Assembly: GCA_033964015.1 (NCBI GenBank)
Contig: CM066925.1
Coordinates: forward strand, 13,883,270-13,947,269
DNA from: Scolanthus callimorphus
Taxonomy: Eukaryota > Cnidaria > Anthozoa > Actiniaria > Edwardsiidae
DNA: 64,000 bases
Direction: 5' to 3'
Numbering within the stretch: position 1 is the first letter of the stretch; each line of letters opens with the position of its first letter. Below the pieces are notes generated by a model, which searched no databases, had not been told where the DNA came from, and saw only the letters and a program-made list of their open reading frames with translations. The position numbers and the translations under genes were made by a program. Shown here one piece after another: positions 33,766 through 45,700 of this stretch.

Positions 33766-36700
33766 CTAAATGTAAGCAAAAAATACGTTTAGTAGGTTTT
33801 GAGGCAAGCAAAATGGCACATGGAAAAGGGAAGCAGGCGCAATAGTTTGGCTTGGTACCTTTGATAACAAAATAGGAATTCCTTTTCATCGTAGAAAAAT
33901 TAAAAGTCCACGCCATAAATAAGGTTAAATTAACTGCAGTGTGCGGTGTCAGACTTTTGTTGGCACGTGAGAATATATTAAAAAAAAAACAGGTTTTCTC
34001 AGTGGTACACCTTTTAGGGGGTGTTCACATGAGAGAGGGTTTCCCTACCTAGTAGGGTTTCCCTTCTCCTTTGTATTACACGGTTTGGTTCACATGCGAG
34101 ATAGGGTGCCCCTAGGGGTAGGGTTTCCCTACCTATCGGGTAGGGAAACCCTAGCTAGTGGGGTCAACTTTTGTTTACATAAGCCCATGTGAACGCACCG
34201 AGTAGGGATAACCCTAGCTAGGAGGGCTAAGTTTGAGGGTTCTCGGGTTACATTGTGAGCGGAAAATACAGCATGGCCGCTTTATGCTATAAATCCGGGG
34301 AATATTTCCGTAAACATCAACTGGAAAAGGTGATAAATCCTGAATCTGAGGATTCTAGTCCACCGGAGAGTCCTGGCGAGTTCTCAGAGGCCTTGATTCA
34401 TTTGATTCCAGAATCGCCGCTAACAATCGACAGAATAGAAGATTCTGTTGTGACCAAAATTCCTCCTCGAGGAAAACAAGCAAACGAAAAGCGCCACCCT
34501 CAAATTCAGTGTAAAGAAGGCATAGAATTCTCCTGGGCATCGGAAAAAGTCGAGGATCTTTTAAAGGACCTAAGGGAATTAGAGTTAGCCCTCCCTGCTA
34601 GGGACAACAACTCGCATGTGAACCGGCGCTATCTTTTGACCCTATCAGGTAGCGTGCCCCTATCAAACGAAAATAGTCCATGTGAACCGGCGGTTTCTTT
34701 AACCCTACTAGGTAGGGTGCCCCTAGCCCCTAGGGACACTATTTTCATGTGAACAGCCCCTTAGTTATTAGACTTTCTCAAAGCCCTTTGAAGCAACTTA
34801 ATTCCCCGTTCCTCATTTCCCGACTCACAAAAGCTCGCTTCTGGTCGCTCGCTTTTAAACTTACCATTCTTTTATTCTATTGATATCTTTCTCTTCCTCT
34901 TCGTCATATTTTTTAAGAAAAGCTTCAAGTACAGGTTCAGCAAAGTGGATATACTGAGCAACCTATAAGAAAAAAAATCAAAACTGCAGATGACAGAATG
35001 AAGAATACAACAGAGCACTAGTTTTTACCGGTTTGCCTCAATGGGGAGTTTGAAGGTGTTGCGTGACATTTTTAATCTTGATCCTAACAAAATGCAAATA
35101 CCATATTTGAAAAGAGCTTGCCGGAATTAGAAAAAGCCGAAAATTTGAGTTGATTTGGATAAATATTAGCAAAGTTATTGGCGCCCGAAGTAGGCTCTTT
35201 CTCTATACGTTTAATGTTGTGGTGGGCAACTGTTGCCCACCACAACATTAAACCTATAGGAAAACAACCAACTTCCGACGCTCATAACTTCTGTGTTATT
35301 TGTCGAAATCACCTCAAATTTGAGGATCTCACACATTTCGGTGAGCTCTTTTCAAATATGGTGTTTTTATTTTGCTACGATCAAAATTCAAAATGTCACG
35401 CAACACCTGCAAACTCCCCATTTCGACAGTGTGATGCAGATCAGGTCTGCCATCTTTTCCATCGCGCCGATCGCAGTTCATCACGAAGTGGAAAAAGCCA
35501 ACAGTAGAGAAAAGGAGGCGATAGACGCAAAGATTCTTAATTTAATATCAAGAAAATTTCGCCAAAAACTGTCAAATTGCCAACGTTGCAAAACTTCCTT
35601 ATTAGGAAATCACCCTTACCTTATTTGGAGGGTCTGTAAGTATTTTCCTGATATCTTAGTAAATGTAGCAGGAAAATTCACCAAAACTTGCAGATGTTCG
35701 AGAAACATCGTTCTCTTGATCGCCATTTTGTTTTTCCTCGGCCGAAGGGCCTGGATCGAGATTTTAATAATTCCACAGGCAACTCGAGCGGATTCGTAAA
35801 AAACGACAGGACTTTTGTGGACTATTGTGTGTCAACGGTTGACTCCACTGTAATTCAATTCTCACTGCCAATGTGGTTTAATAAACTTTTACTATTACTA
35901 CCATTGCTACTGTATGAAGATCCAAAGACGCGAGCCAACTCACCTCATGCGTGATATTATTTTCTTCCTTGTTTTCCATTATATATATTTTCGCTGCATA
36001 CTGAATGAGAAAAACGTTTGGTAATTAAGGTGGCTCCCGAGTATTTATTTCAGAAATAGACCTCAACTTCTAGCGTACGTTTGACCCTGAAAAAATCTTC
36101 CGATTTCCATAATTGTTCTCACAGAGCTTAAGCAACCTCTGCACTACCAAATGGTGTAGTTCATTTGATATATTAAGCTCGTCTGTCTTGGGTATTTTAA
36201 ATTTTCCAAAGGAGGTGTTTTTAGAATAATTGTTATAACTTGAAAATTCGAGCGTGAATGCTCTTATTACCAGCTAAAATCGCATCCATAGTAATAAGGG
36301 TTTACTCATGGAAATGCCCAGGTCAGCTTTTACCATGCGATTTAAGTTGTTAACGATGTAATAATTTTGCCTCTAAAAATGTCTTATTCTGCTTCTGTTT
36401 AATGTGCCGAGCGCGGATATCAGAAAAGTAGGAGAGCTCTTCAGGATTATATCGGCTAATGTTCACTCTTAATTATATAAAAGAGAAAATAGAATCGAGT
36501 ATCTACAGAAAGCGATATTTAATAAACGAATGAGAGCAGCTTCTTGTCCAGAATGTGCTGTTGCTATAATATTCAATTCGAGCTCGAAACAACTAAATTG
36601 CTGAATTGTTTCGTAAGTTTCTTTCGTGAGAGGTAGAGTACAACCAACTGAGAAGACTTACCAAGTTTGGGCTCGTCTTTCCTATACTATGTTGAGAAAC

Positions 36701-39700
36701 ATTATCCAAAAGGAGTCAGTGTTTCGCCACTCCAACACAACGCCAAGAAAACCCATATGTTTATCAACTCAGCGTTCTCGTCTCAGTGCACATGGTGCTA
36801 AATACTTCACGTGCGACGCTTTCTCGACCCGCGGGATCGGAAAAGCTACCGGATATTAACTTGTCTTACTTCGGGACTAGGAAGCGTCGCACGTGAAGAA
36901 TTTAGCGAAGTGCACTGAGGCGAGAACACTGCGCTCATAATATATGGGTTTTCTTGGCGTTTGTGTTGAAGCAACGAAACACTGACTCCTTTTGGATAAT
37001 GTTTCTCAACATAGTATTGGAAAGACGAGCCCAAACTTGGTAAGTCTTCTCAGTTAGTTGTACTCTACCTCTCACGAAAGAAACTTACGAAACAATTCCA
37101 GCAATTTAGTTGTTTCGAGCTCGAATTGAATATTATAGCAACAGCACATTCTGGACAAGAAGCTGCTCTCATTCGTTTATTAAATATCGCTTTCTGTAGA
37201 TACTCGATTCTATTTTCTCTTTTATATATTAATTAAGAGTGAACATTAGCCGATATAATCCCGAAGAGCTCTCCTACTTTTCTGATATCCGCGCTCGGCA
37301 CATTAAACAGAAGCGGAATAAGACATTTTTAGAGGCAAAATTATTACATCGTTTACAACTTAAATCGCATGGTAAAAGCTGACCTGGGCATTTCTCCGAG
37401 TAAACTCTTATTACTATGGATGCGATTTTAGCTGGTAATAAGAGCATTCACGCTCGAATGTTCAAGTTATAACAATTATTCTAAAACCACCTCCTTTGGA
37501 AAATTTAAAATACCCAAGACAGACGAGCTTAATATATCAAATGAACTACACCATTTGGTAGTGCAGAGGTTGCTTAAGCTCTGTGAAAACAATTATGGAA
37601 ATCGGAAGATTTTTTCAGGGTCAAACGTACGCTAGAAGTTGAGGTCTATTTCTGAAATAAATACTCGGGAGCCACCTTAATTTCAGCATATTTAGAGGGG
37701 CTGACTCACACTGTCCATAATGCATGGGTACGAGTCTAATGTTTACAGAATAAATTGAAGTCTTTTATGTAATTAACGTCTCACCTCGCTGGGGCCTAGT
37801 AGAAGCCGACAATGAAGAGCACTTTCACCGTCACACAAAACTCTGGTAGCTACAAACACATTGCAAACAAATGTTAGATTCTGTGAAAGATTCTTATTAA
37901 AAATTGTAAGAAACGGTGATACGTCCACCGTCTCCATGGCAACTACTTTTCTCTCAAATTTTCCGCATCACCATCATCATCATCATATCACCATCATCGC
38001 ATCATCATCGTGAAAATCAAGTAAAAGCTAGTGAACTTACATCCATTTTCATAAACAACATAAAGGTTGAACTTCTTTGGGTTGCTTGTGATCTGCGTGG
38101 GGAGAAAAGAGTAACTAAATGATTTCATCTTTCATAAACCAACATAAATTCATAACAACATTAATTAATAATCTAAATATGTTGTAGTTATGGCTATCAT
38201 ACCTGGAACTTGGAAAACAGAAGTTTGATAACTTCCCTCGTCTTTGTCCTGCTAGTCAGTCGAAGGTTTGTCGAGGTACCATGTGGAGGTGTGAACATTG
38301 TCTTTGGCTGTGGCGTCTACAAGAGACAAAGATGTCACCCAATGGTATAACTAGAGCTCAGACGCAACAGGTCAAGCATAGCGCAAGTTTATGGCACTTT
38401 CGCAACTGGCTATATAAACTCCTATTTTCGCTGAATGCCTTTACATTTTCAAGTCTAATAATTGGTCCCATTTTTTCCGACCTCCACGCTTTGTTTAAGC
38501 TTGATGAATTATTAATGAGAAATATTTATACCCTTTATGTTGTTATCCGATTTATAATACTGCTTTTAATCACACAATAGTAACTGAAACGTCGAGGTGA
38601 CTAAAGGTGAATAGTTGTTTTGTATTTTAAACTATAGTACGCTTTTATTCGGCTCTAAATGTTCAATTTTAATGTCTATCAATGTCATAATCAAATCCAG
38701 GTGATTATGTAACATTTAACTACATTTCGACAAATTTAGCGAACCGATTTTTTTTTATATTCACTTGAGCGATTACCCTAATTACTTTATATTAAAAGTA
38801 GGTGAGTTTAATATTGAACATGTCATTAGGGACTTTATCTAGAAAGTCTGCTCTGGGCTAAAAATCCGTAAAAATCAACGAATTTTTCCCTCAATATAGG
38901 GCGCGGTACTTGAGATAAGAAATACTATGGAGGTAGATTACGTCCTCGTGTCAGATAACTTGCACCCCAATTGGCGATATTTCCTGCAATTCTCCCGGGA
39001 GAATATAGTAAATGTATGGCAGTCGTCTTAAATTTTCTCCCGGGAGACCAAGCGAAAAATCTTGAGACTCCCGGCAAAACCGGGTGAGTTGACGTCCCTG
39101 CACTCACTAGGTAATAATGCACCAGTCAACTGACAGCCCCGCACCCCCCATTCGCGCATTAGCGGGGTACTAGCGGGGCTTTCGTACATAATTCACACTA
39201 CATTACTGCCCCGTTGGTCGGGAGATGCACTTTCTTTCACGACTTCCACACAGTACATCGAGCGGGGAGTCACTCTCTTCCCCGGGACACAACACAACAG
39301 AAACCAGCCCGCTTTCCGGGCTGCTCACCTCCATATGAACACCCCTTTACTTCACAAAAGACACGACAAATACAGATTTTTGTTACTTGAATTACACGTA
39401 TTAAATTTTAATCTACACTAGCGAAAGTACATGCAAGTAGAAAAATATGGTTTTATTGCGCTTTGCGATCGGCTGCGGCTGCATTGAAAACTGGGCACCA
39501 TTGACATGACTCTTTTCAGTGAGTAAAAATCCTTTGTGTTATCTTCTAAATTCATTGGGCAAGGAGCGCATTCACTCTTAATTATTACCCTGGGGACGGT
39601 GCATTCACCTCTCAGATTGTCCCCGCAAACCGAGGCGCTCACTGCCTTTCATTTGCCAAAAAGTGAATGCCCCGCTAATGCGCGAATGGGAGGGTGCGGG

Positions 39701-42700
39701 GCTGTCAATTGACTGGTGCATAACGCGCACCAAATGGACGAAACAATGCAGCGCTGATTTGTACGGATTTCTAGCCCAAAATAGAAGCCTGGCTCACAGT
39801 CTAAATTTTCTCATAGTCTTAATAGTTGGCCATTTATTTATAGCAGTGAAGTGTGAAACTTCCCCTGTTTATAGTATATTTTAACAAGTTTCTTACATAA
39901 GAATCAGACGACGAGGTTATTTCTTTCAACCAGCCGATATTATTAGTGAAGAAGGGTTCAGGGCAAGACAAACGATCCTCGCTCTAGAAATAGGACAAGT
40001 ACACAAGAAAGTCAATGGAAATGTTACGTAGATTGGTATATGCATCCTTTATAGTCCGACTTTACGTAAGGGTGTTACTCAGCAGAGAAATTTAGAGTAA
40101 GCAATACTAAAGGAACACACAAGAGGGGAAATTACTGATTTTTCCTTGAAAATTAACACGCGTTATCTGTAAGGAAGACATATGTATGGTCTGCGGTGAT
40201 GAAGATGTCAGGCTACAAAAGATAAATGATTCCAGAACTCCCTTGATTCCGGATTCTATGACTGTTTTGGAATCCGGATTTCAAGACAAAGATCGATGAC
40301 TGGAGACAGAGACGATATATTCTGGATTTCGGAGACTGGGCGAACTGGTGAACACATAGCAGGTTTTGAAGGTCTTACACACCTTAGAGGACGTATAATA
40401 ACTGGACGGGAATCGTTCCGGTTTCTTTTCTCCACTGGCCTCCTCCTTGATGTGTCTGTTTGTGATGGACCGCCTTCGAGCGAGGATTCTCTCAAGAGTT
40501 GTTGTCCTTGGTCTCTGTGGAAAGTAAAAAAGAATAGCATGTTTAGAGTATTATGTTCCCTACCCTTTTCATCCCTCATGTAAGTATCTCGCGATTCTGT
40601 ATTTTTTTTTTTGGTAATTTTATCTGCAGAGGGGATTTTCATTTTGAAGGCGTCAAGAAACTGCAAAGACGCAGCACAGTTGTCAATTTGTTGGATTTCG
40701 CACTTTATTGTTACGGCGATTATTTTATTGACAAACGAAATCGGCCCTGTGACAAACACAACAACAAACAAACGCGAAAAAAAAAAAGCGATGAATAATT
40801 TTAAAGTACAACTTTGATTTCATGAATTACAGATTTTACACAAAGGGCCGAAAATGATCCCTTGAGGGATCCCATTGAGATAGGTCGAAGGACCAGGTTT
40901 TCCCCTGGGTACAAGTTGTAAAGCGGGGACGACGAACCCGCCTCCGCGAAGTTCACTTCACTAATTTTTCGGCTTGTCACTGTGAGAAAGTCGTGAATGT
41001 TATCTGTAGTGTCCAGCCTATTAATTTATTATTTATCACACATACCATATCGTTTTCCTTTACTTCTTTCAGCTCCTTCACAACAGCTTGTTTCTTGCTA
41101 TTGACTGGTATTGGAGTCTGTTCTCCTATCGTACGTTTCCGTCTCCAGTCAGCCATGCTTTGACTAGCTAATACCACAGGGTTCCTGAGGCCCCAGTAGA
41201 CGCGCAGGACACCCTCGAGGATAAGGTGGCCATTCGCCTAAGGAAAGAATCGGAAATTATAAGCCACGAAATGCGTTGATAAAAAAGGGAAGAAAAAAAT
41301 CAATAAAAAATAAAAAATGAATACACTGAACAATTAGTTGCACTCCACTCAAGATAATTTCGCCAAAATCTGTTGGGCTTGCCGGCGTTGCAAAGGCTTC
41401 CTTTACCGTTTTTATTTATAATCCACTCTTGATTTATGTATTTTTCCTTGGGTGGCTCCAGCGTAAAAGCAGGAAATTTCACCAAAACTTGCAGATACTC
41501 GAGAAACATCGTCCTCTTTGGTCGCCATTTTGTCATATCGAGATAGCGTTGTCGTTTTCTGTGAATACGCGCGGGCTACCTGTGTTTTGCCCCAGGCCCT
41601 TTGGCGGAGACAAAAACAACATGGCGGCCATGAGAACGATGTTCTTCGAATACCTGCAAGTTTTGGTGGATTTCTCTGCTTTTTTCGCTAAAATATGAGG
41701 AAAAGTACTTACAGACCTTCCAAATAAGGTAAGGGGGAATTCCTAATAAGGAAAGCGGCAAGTCGACAAGGTTAGGCTACAAACGTCTTGATATGTTGTT
41801 CTCGGCCGAGGGGCCTGAGACGAGATTAAGAAACCACAGGCAGCCCACGCGGATTTGTATATCTTCATGTGTTGGCGCCACACTCGTTACGAACCACGTT
41901 AATGAGGAAACTTAGTTCGATTCTGCGCACTACGTTCAAGCACCAATTTAATTGATTCAGTAGACAAATTAGTATTCAACTTGAGAAGGGAGACTTAAAC
42001 GAAACATAGCAACACGAGTGGGAGCATTTGTTTTTCCCTTTATATTTCACTGTAAGGGAAAGAACGACGCCCTCTTATTAGTCAGACATTATGATCAAAG
42101 TTGACAATATCCCATGCAGTGGACGGTTTAAGGATCGAGTATTCGTAGGAATGAATAATTTTGCCTCAAAGCGTTGCTATGCAATCGGGGTTATCTTGAA
42201 AACCTTCAACGCGCGTGCAAACTTCTCCCGCAATTTATGACTAACTCGGCATTTTCCCAACGAAACGAAGCCTCACACAATTTGTAACAATGTTTCCTTG
42301 AGATAATGTGCTATAACGAATTTTAATCCGGTACGGTTTTAACATATTATTCCACAAGTTTTGATACCCACTTTGTCTCAAATTTCCACATGAATAGGCT
42401 CATTTCCGTGTTGTTGCTCCATAACATTGCTTTATAAATTTGAAAACATTATTATGTTTGCCTCTAAAAAACATGTATCTAGCTGGAAATATAATCAGAA
42501 AGTAACCTGCATATTTGTGCTCGGGATTTGGGGTTTCTTTTGTAATATTTACACTGCAAATGCGGCACTTCGGTCGAGAATCCTATACGCGCGCCTTGAT
42601 TCAATTGAACATACACAATTAAACATAAACATTCAAAATGCGCACTCCATTCAGATATTATAAATCTATTCAGATATGGACAATAAATTCAATTTGAAAA

Positions 42701-45700
42701 TAATTTTACATTTAAAAAGTAATCTTGCTCAATAATTCTAAAGAATGAAAACAGTCTATTTGCTTAAACCTAAATTATGAAATAATGATAATAATAAGAA
42801 TGATAACTATAACCAGCAAAGCTAGCTAACGTAGTAAAACTAGATTCGTTGTTGTTTTCTATATAAAAAGTATAACAATTAATAAGGGATATTTGAAAGA
42901 TTGTCTCCGAGGCGATGGCGATGAAATTAGTTTTTGAGTTGTTTATGTTATATACCACAAGACCTACCAGTCCCTCTACCATTTTCTACGCCTGCCATTC
43001 GTGTCAGTGGCAGTTGAATTTTCCCAAAGAACATGCCCAATGACTCAGAATAGAAAGTACATGGCCACGATAAAGACGGCAAGTTGTATTGTGCATCCAA
43101 GTTTTTTGAGGTGCGAATTTTGCCGCTGAGTCTAGAGGGGAAACCAGTTCTACAGAATCTGTGAAAATCACCCATATCCTGGTCTGGTTAAAAAACATAA
43201 ATATCGCCACATGGTTGCAAAGAAATCTGTGAAAAATAATACGCACAAATCTATTCCCTTTCCTGATGTGGGAAATGACCTAACCCCCACCCCAAACATA
43301 GGCTTCATACTCTCGTCTTCTACGTCGGTCCACATGGGAATTCGCGGCAGTCGAACTTTACCAAAGAACAGACCCAATAAACTAATAAACTAACTAGGAA
43401 CTTCAAATTCTTGCATCACATCCTTATAAAATAATTTTAAACAAAACTTTGTCATTCCCAGTTTTTTTCTCTGTTCCATGATAACTGAAAAGAGGAGAGG
43501 AAAGAAAAAAACTAAAAAGAAGCTTTTTCGTGTCAATACCTAAATGGTCGTTCATCTTCCTACGGCAGGGGGCGACTAGAGAAAGACTCCGGGTATATTA
43601 AGTTGGGAACCCCAAGCCCTTCAAATCGGATTAATCTTAATGCTTGCAGCCTATGAGGAACAACTACAGAATGTAGGATAGAGGGGATGGAAACGTAGCA
43701 CTCCAACTCAGCAGGTCATGATAGAAACTATAGGTACTAATCACGCTAGCTAGCTACCATTAGAGCTGGGCCGCCCGCCATCTCTGGGGGGCTGTCTTGC
43801 CCCGATAACCGTGTCCCACATACTTGGAAGGCCCAAAGTCCTAGTCAAAAACACCTTTCAGGCTGAGAGGGGTTGGGGTGGAGAATAGATACCCAGTAGA
43901 CAAGTGGATCTCAGGAGCCAGTTTGGCGAGTTGCATGCCATCTCCCCCAATCGAAGAAAGGGCTAAGGCTGTCCACACCAGGAGTGAATCTTGGACTTAC
44001 TGGTTGTAGGAAATGGCTGATTGCATTTTCTTTGCGCACCGGGGAATTCGAGGAAATCCAGGGAAAGCGGTTTATCTAAACCCTGGAATTTCCAAGGGGA
44101 GGAGGTGTCGAACACCCCTGGTAGGGGTCTGTGTCGAAAAGGTTGGTGCTTAGGTAACCTCGAAATTCAAAGGGAGGGGTTGACCAAATTCTAGGGGACG
44201 GGGTGTTCAGGGCCCCTGAAAATTGATATTGAAGCACACGTTGCTGGCTTGCATGGTACACATGTTTAACTGGAAGAATCATGTCTTAACTACAAATTGC
44301 AAAACTATCGACATCTATACCAAATGGGGTTTCATCAGTCCAACTACTCTCAGGCTATATTCGCTATGTAATGCTTCCTTGTGTACATTGCTCAGCAGCT
44401 CACAATTACACAGCATGTACACATGTGATGTAAGAACCAAACCAATAACTATTTTTAAACTCTTATCCTGTAAAATGGCCTCTTAGTACAATCACCAGGG
44501 GCATAGCTACCAATACACAAAGTACGCAATTGCGTACTATTAACATTTTCACTTTGATATGCTACTCTCTTGCTACGCCCCAGACGACCAAGATCCGGAA
44601 AACGTGTGTGCACTACAAAACGCCATGGCATTGTGGACAGGGCTGTATTCCTGTATCTTTGGTTGGAGACAAACCAATTCAACAATCGACATGGCTGACT
44701 CAACAAATGATGAATGAAGTTGAATCAGATCAGTGCTCAAACGGTTTTGCCCCAGCCTTATCCACCTTTTTTGTGTGTTTCCATGGTGATCGTCTTGAAT
44801 TCTTTTCCGAAGCCATGTAAAGAGGAAAATAACGCATTTTATCTCCATTTAGAGAATTGAATTCTTAGTGCGGATTTTAAAGATTTCGAAACGGCGAAAT
44901 AGGAACGTTGAGGGGTTTTCTGAGAACACAAAATTTGAGATAAAATTATACTAGCAGCGCAGCTGTTCGCACATGATACCGTTGACTGTGCTGTGCTTAG
45001 TTTACCAGGCCAATAACAGTAGCTAGCGAAATGAAATAAAACGATATAAATTGTGTGATATTGGCAGTTTGCCCATATCTGAATGGATTTATTTAGAGCG
45101 CGCATTTTGAGTGTTATGTTTATTGTGTATGTAATTGTGTTGTACCAAGAGTGCCGCATTTGCAATTTAAATATTACAAAAGAACCCCCAAATCCCGAGC
45201 ACAAATAAGCAGGTTACTTTCTGATTATATTTCCAGCTAGATACATGTTTTTTAGAGGCAAACATAATAATGTTTTCAAATTTATAAAGCAATGTTATGG
45301 AGCAACAACACGGCAATGAGCCTATTCATGTGGAAATTTGAGACAAAGTGGGTATCAAAACTTGTGGAATATTATGTTAAAACCGTACCGGATTAAAATT
45401 CGTTATAGCACATTATCTCAAGGAAACATTGTTACAAATTGTGTGAGGCTTCGTTTCGTTGGGAAATGCCGAGTTAGTCATAATTGCGGGAGAAGTTTGC
45501 ACGCGCGTTGAAGGTTTTCAAGATAACCCGATTTGCATAGCAACGCTTTGAGGCAAAATTATTCATTCCTACGAATACTCGATCCTTAAACCGTCCACTG
45601 CATGGGATATTGTCAACTTTGATCATAATGTCTGACTAATAAGAGGGCGTCGTTCTTTCCCTTACAGTGAAATATAAAGGAAAAACAAATGCTCCCACTC

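Noticed and set aside
40379..40514. Alternative frame of RASSF exon 6 ([15 protein letters not shown], donor TGT|GTAAGA)
   Set aside because: It needs a phase 2 exon upstream that I cannot find. The frame starting [11 protein letters not shown] is phase 0 at both ends and joins exons 5 and 7 directly.
40850..40990. Possible extra minus-strand exon ([17 protein letters not shown])
   Set aside because: Its acceptor requires phase 1 but exon 5 ends in phase 0, and its donors do not fit exon 6. Exons 5 and 6 join without it.
44530..44820. Possible cysteine-rich exon ([16 protein letters not shown])
   Set aside because: It lies inside the long-TIR element, lacks clear splice sites and matches no domain I know, so it is described only as part of that interior.
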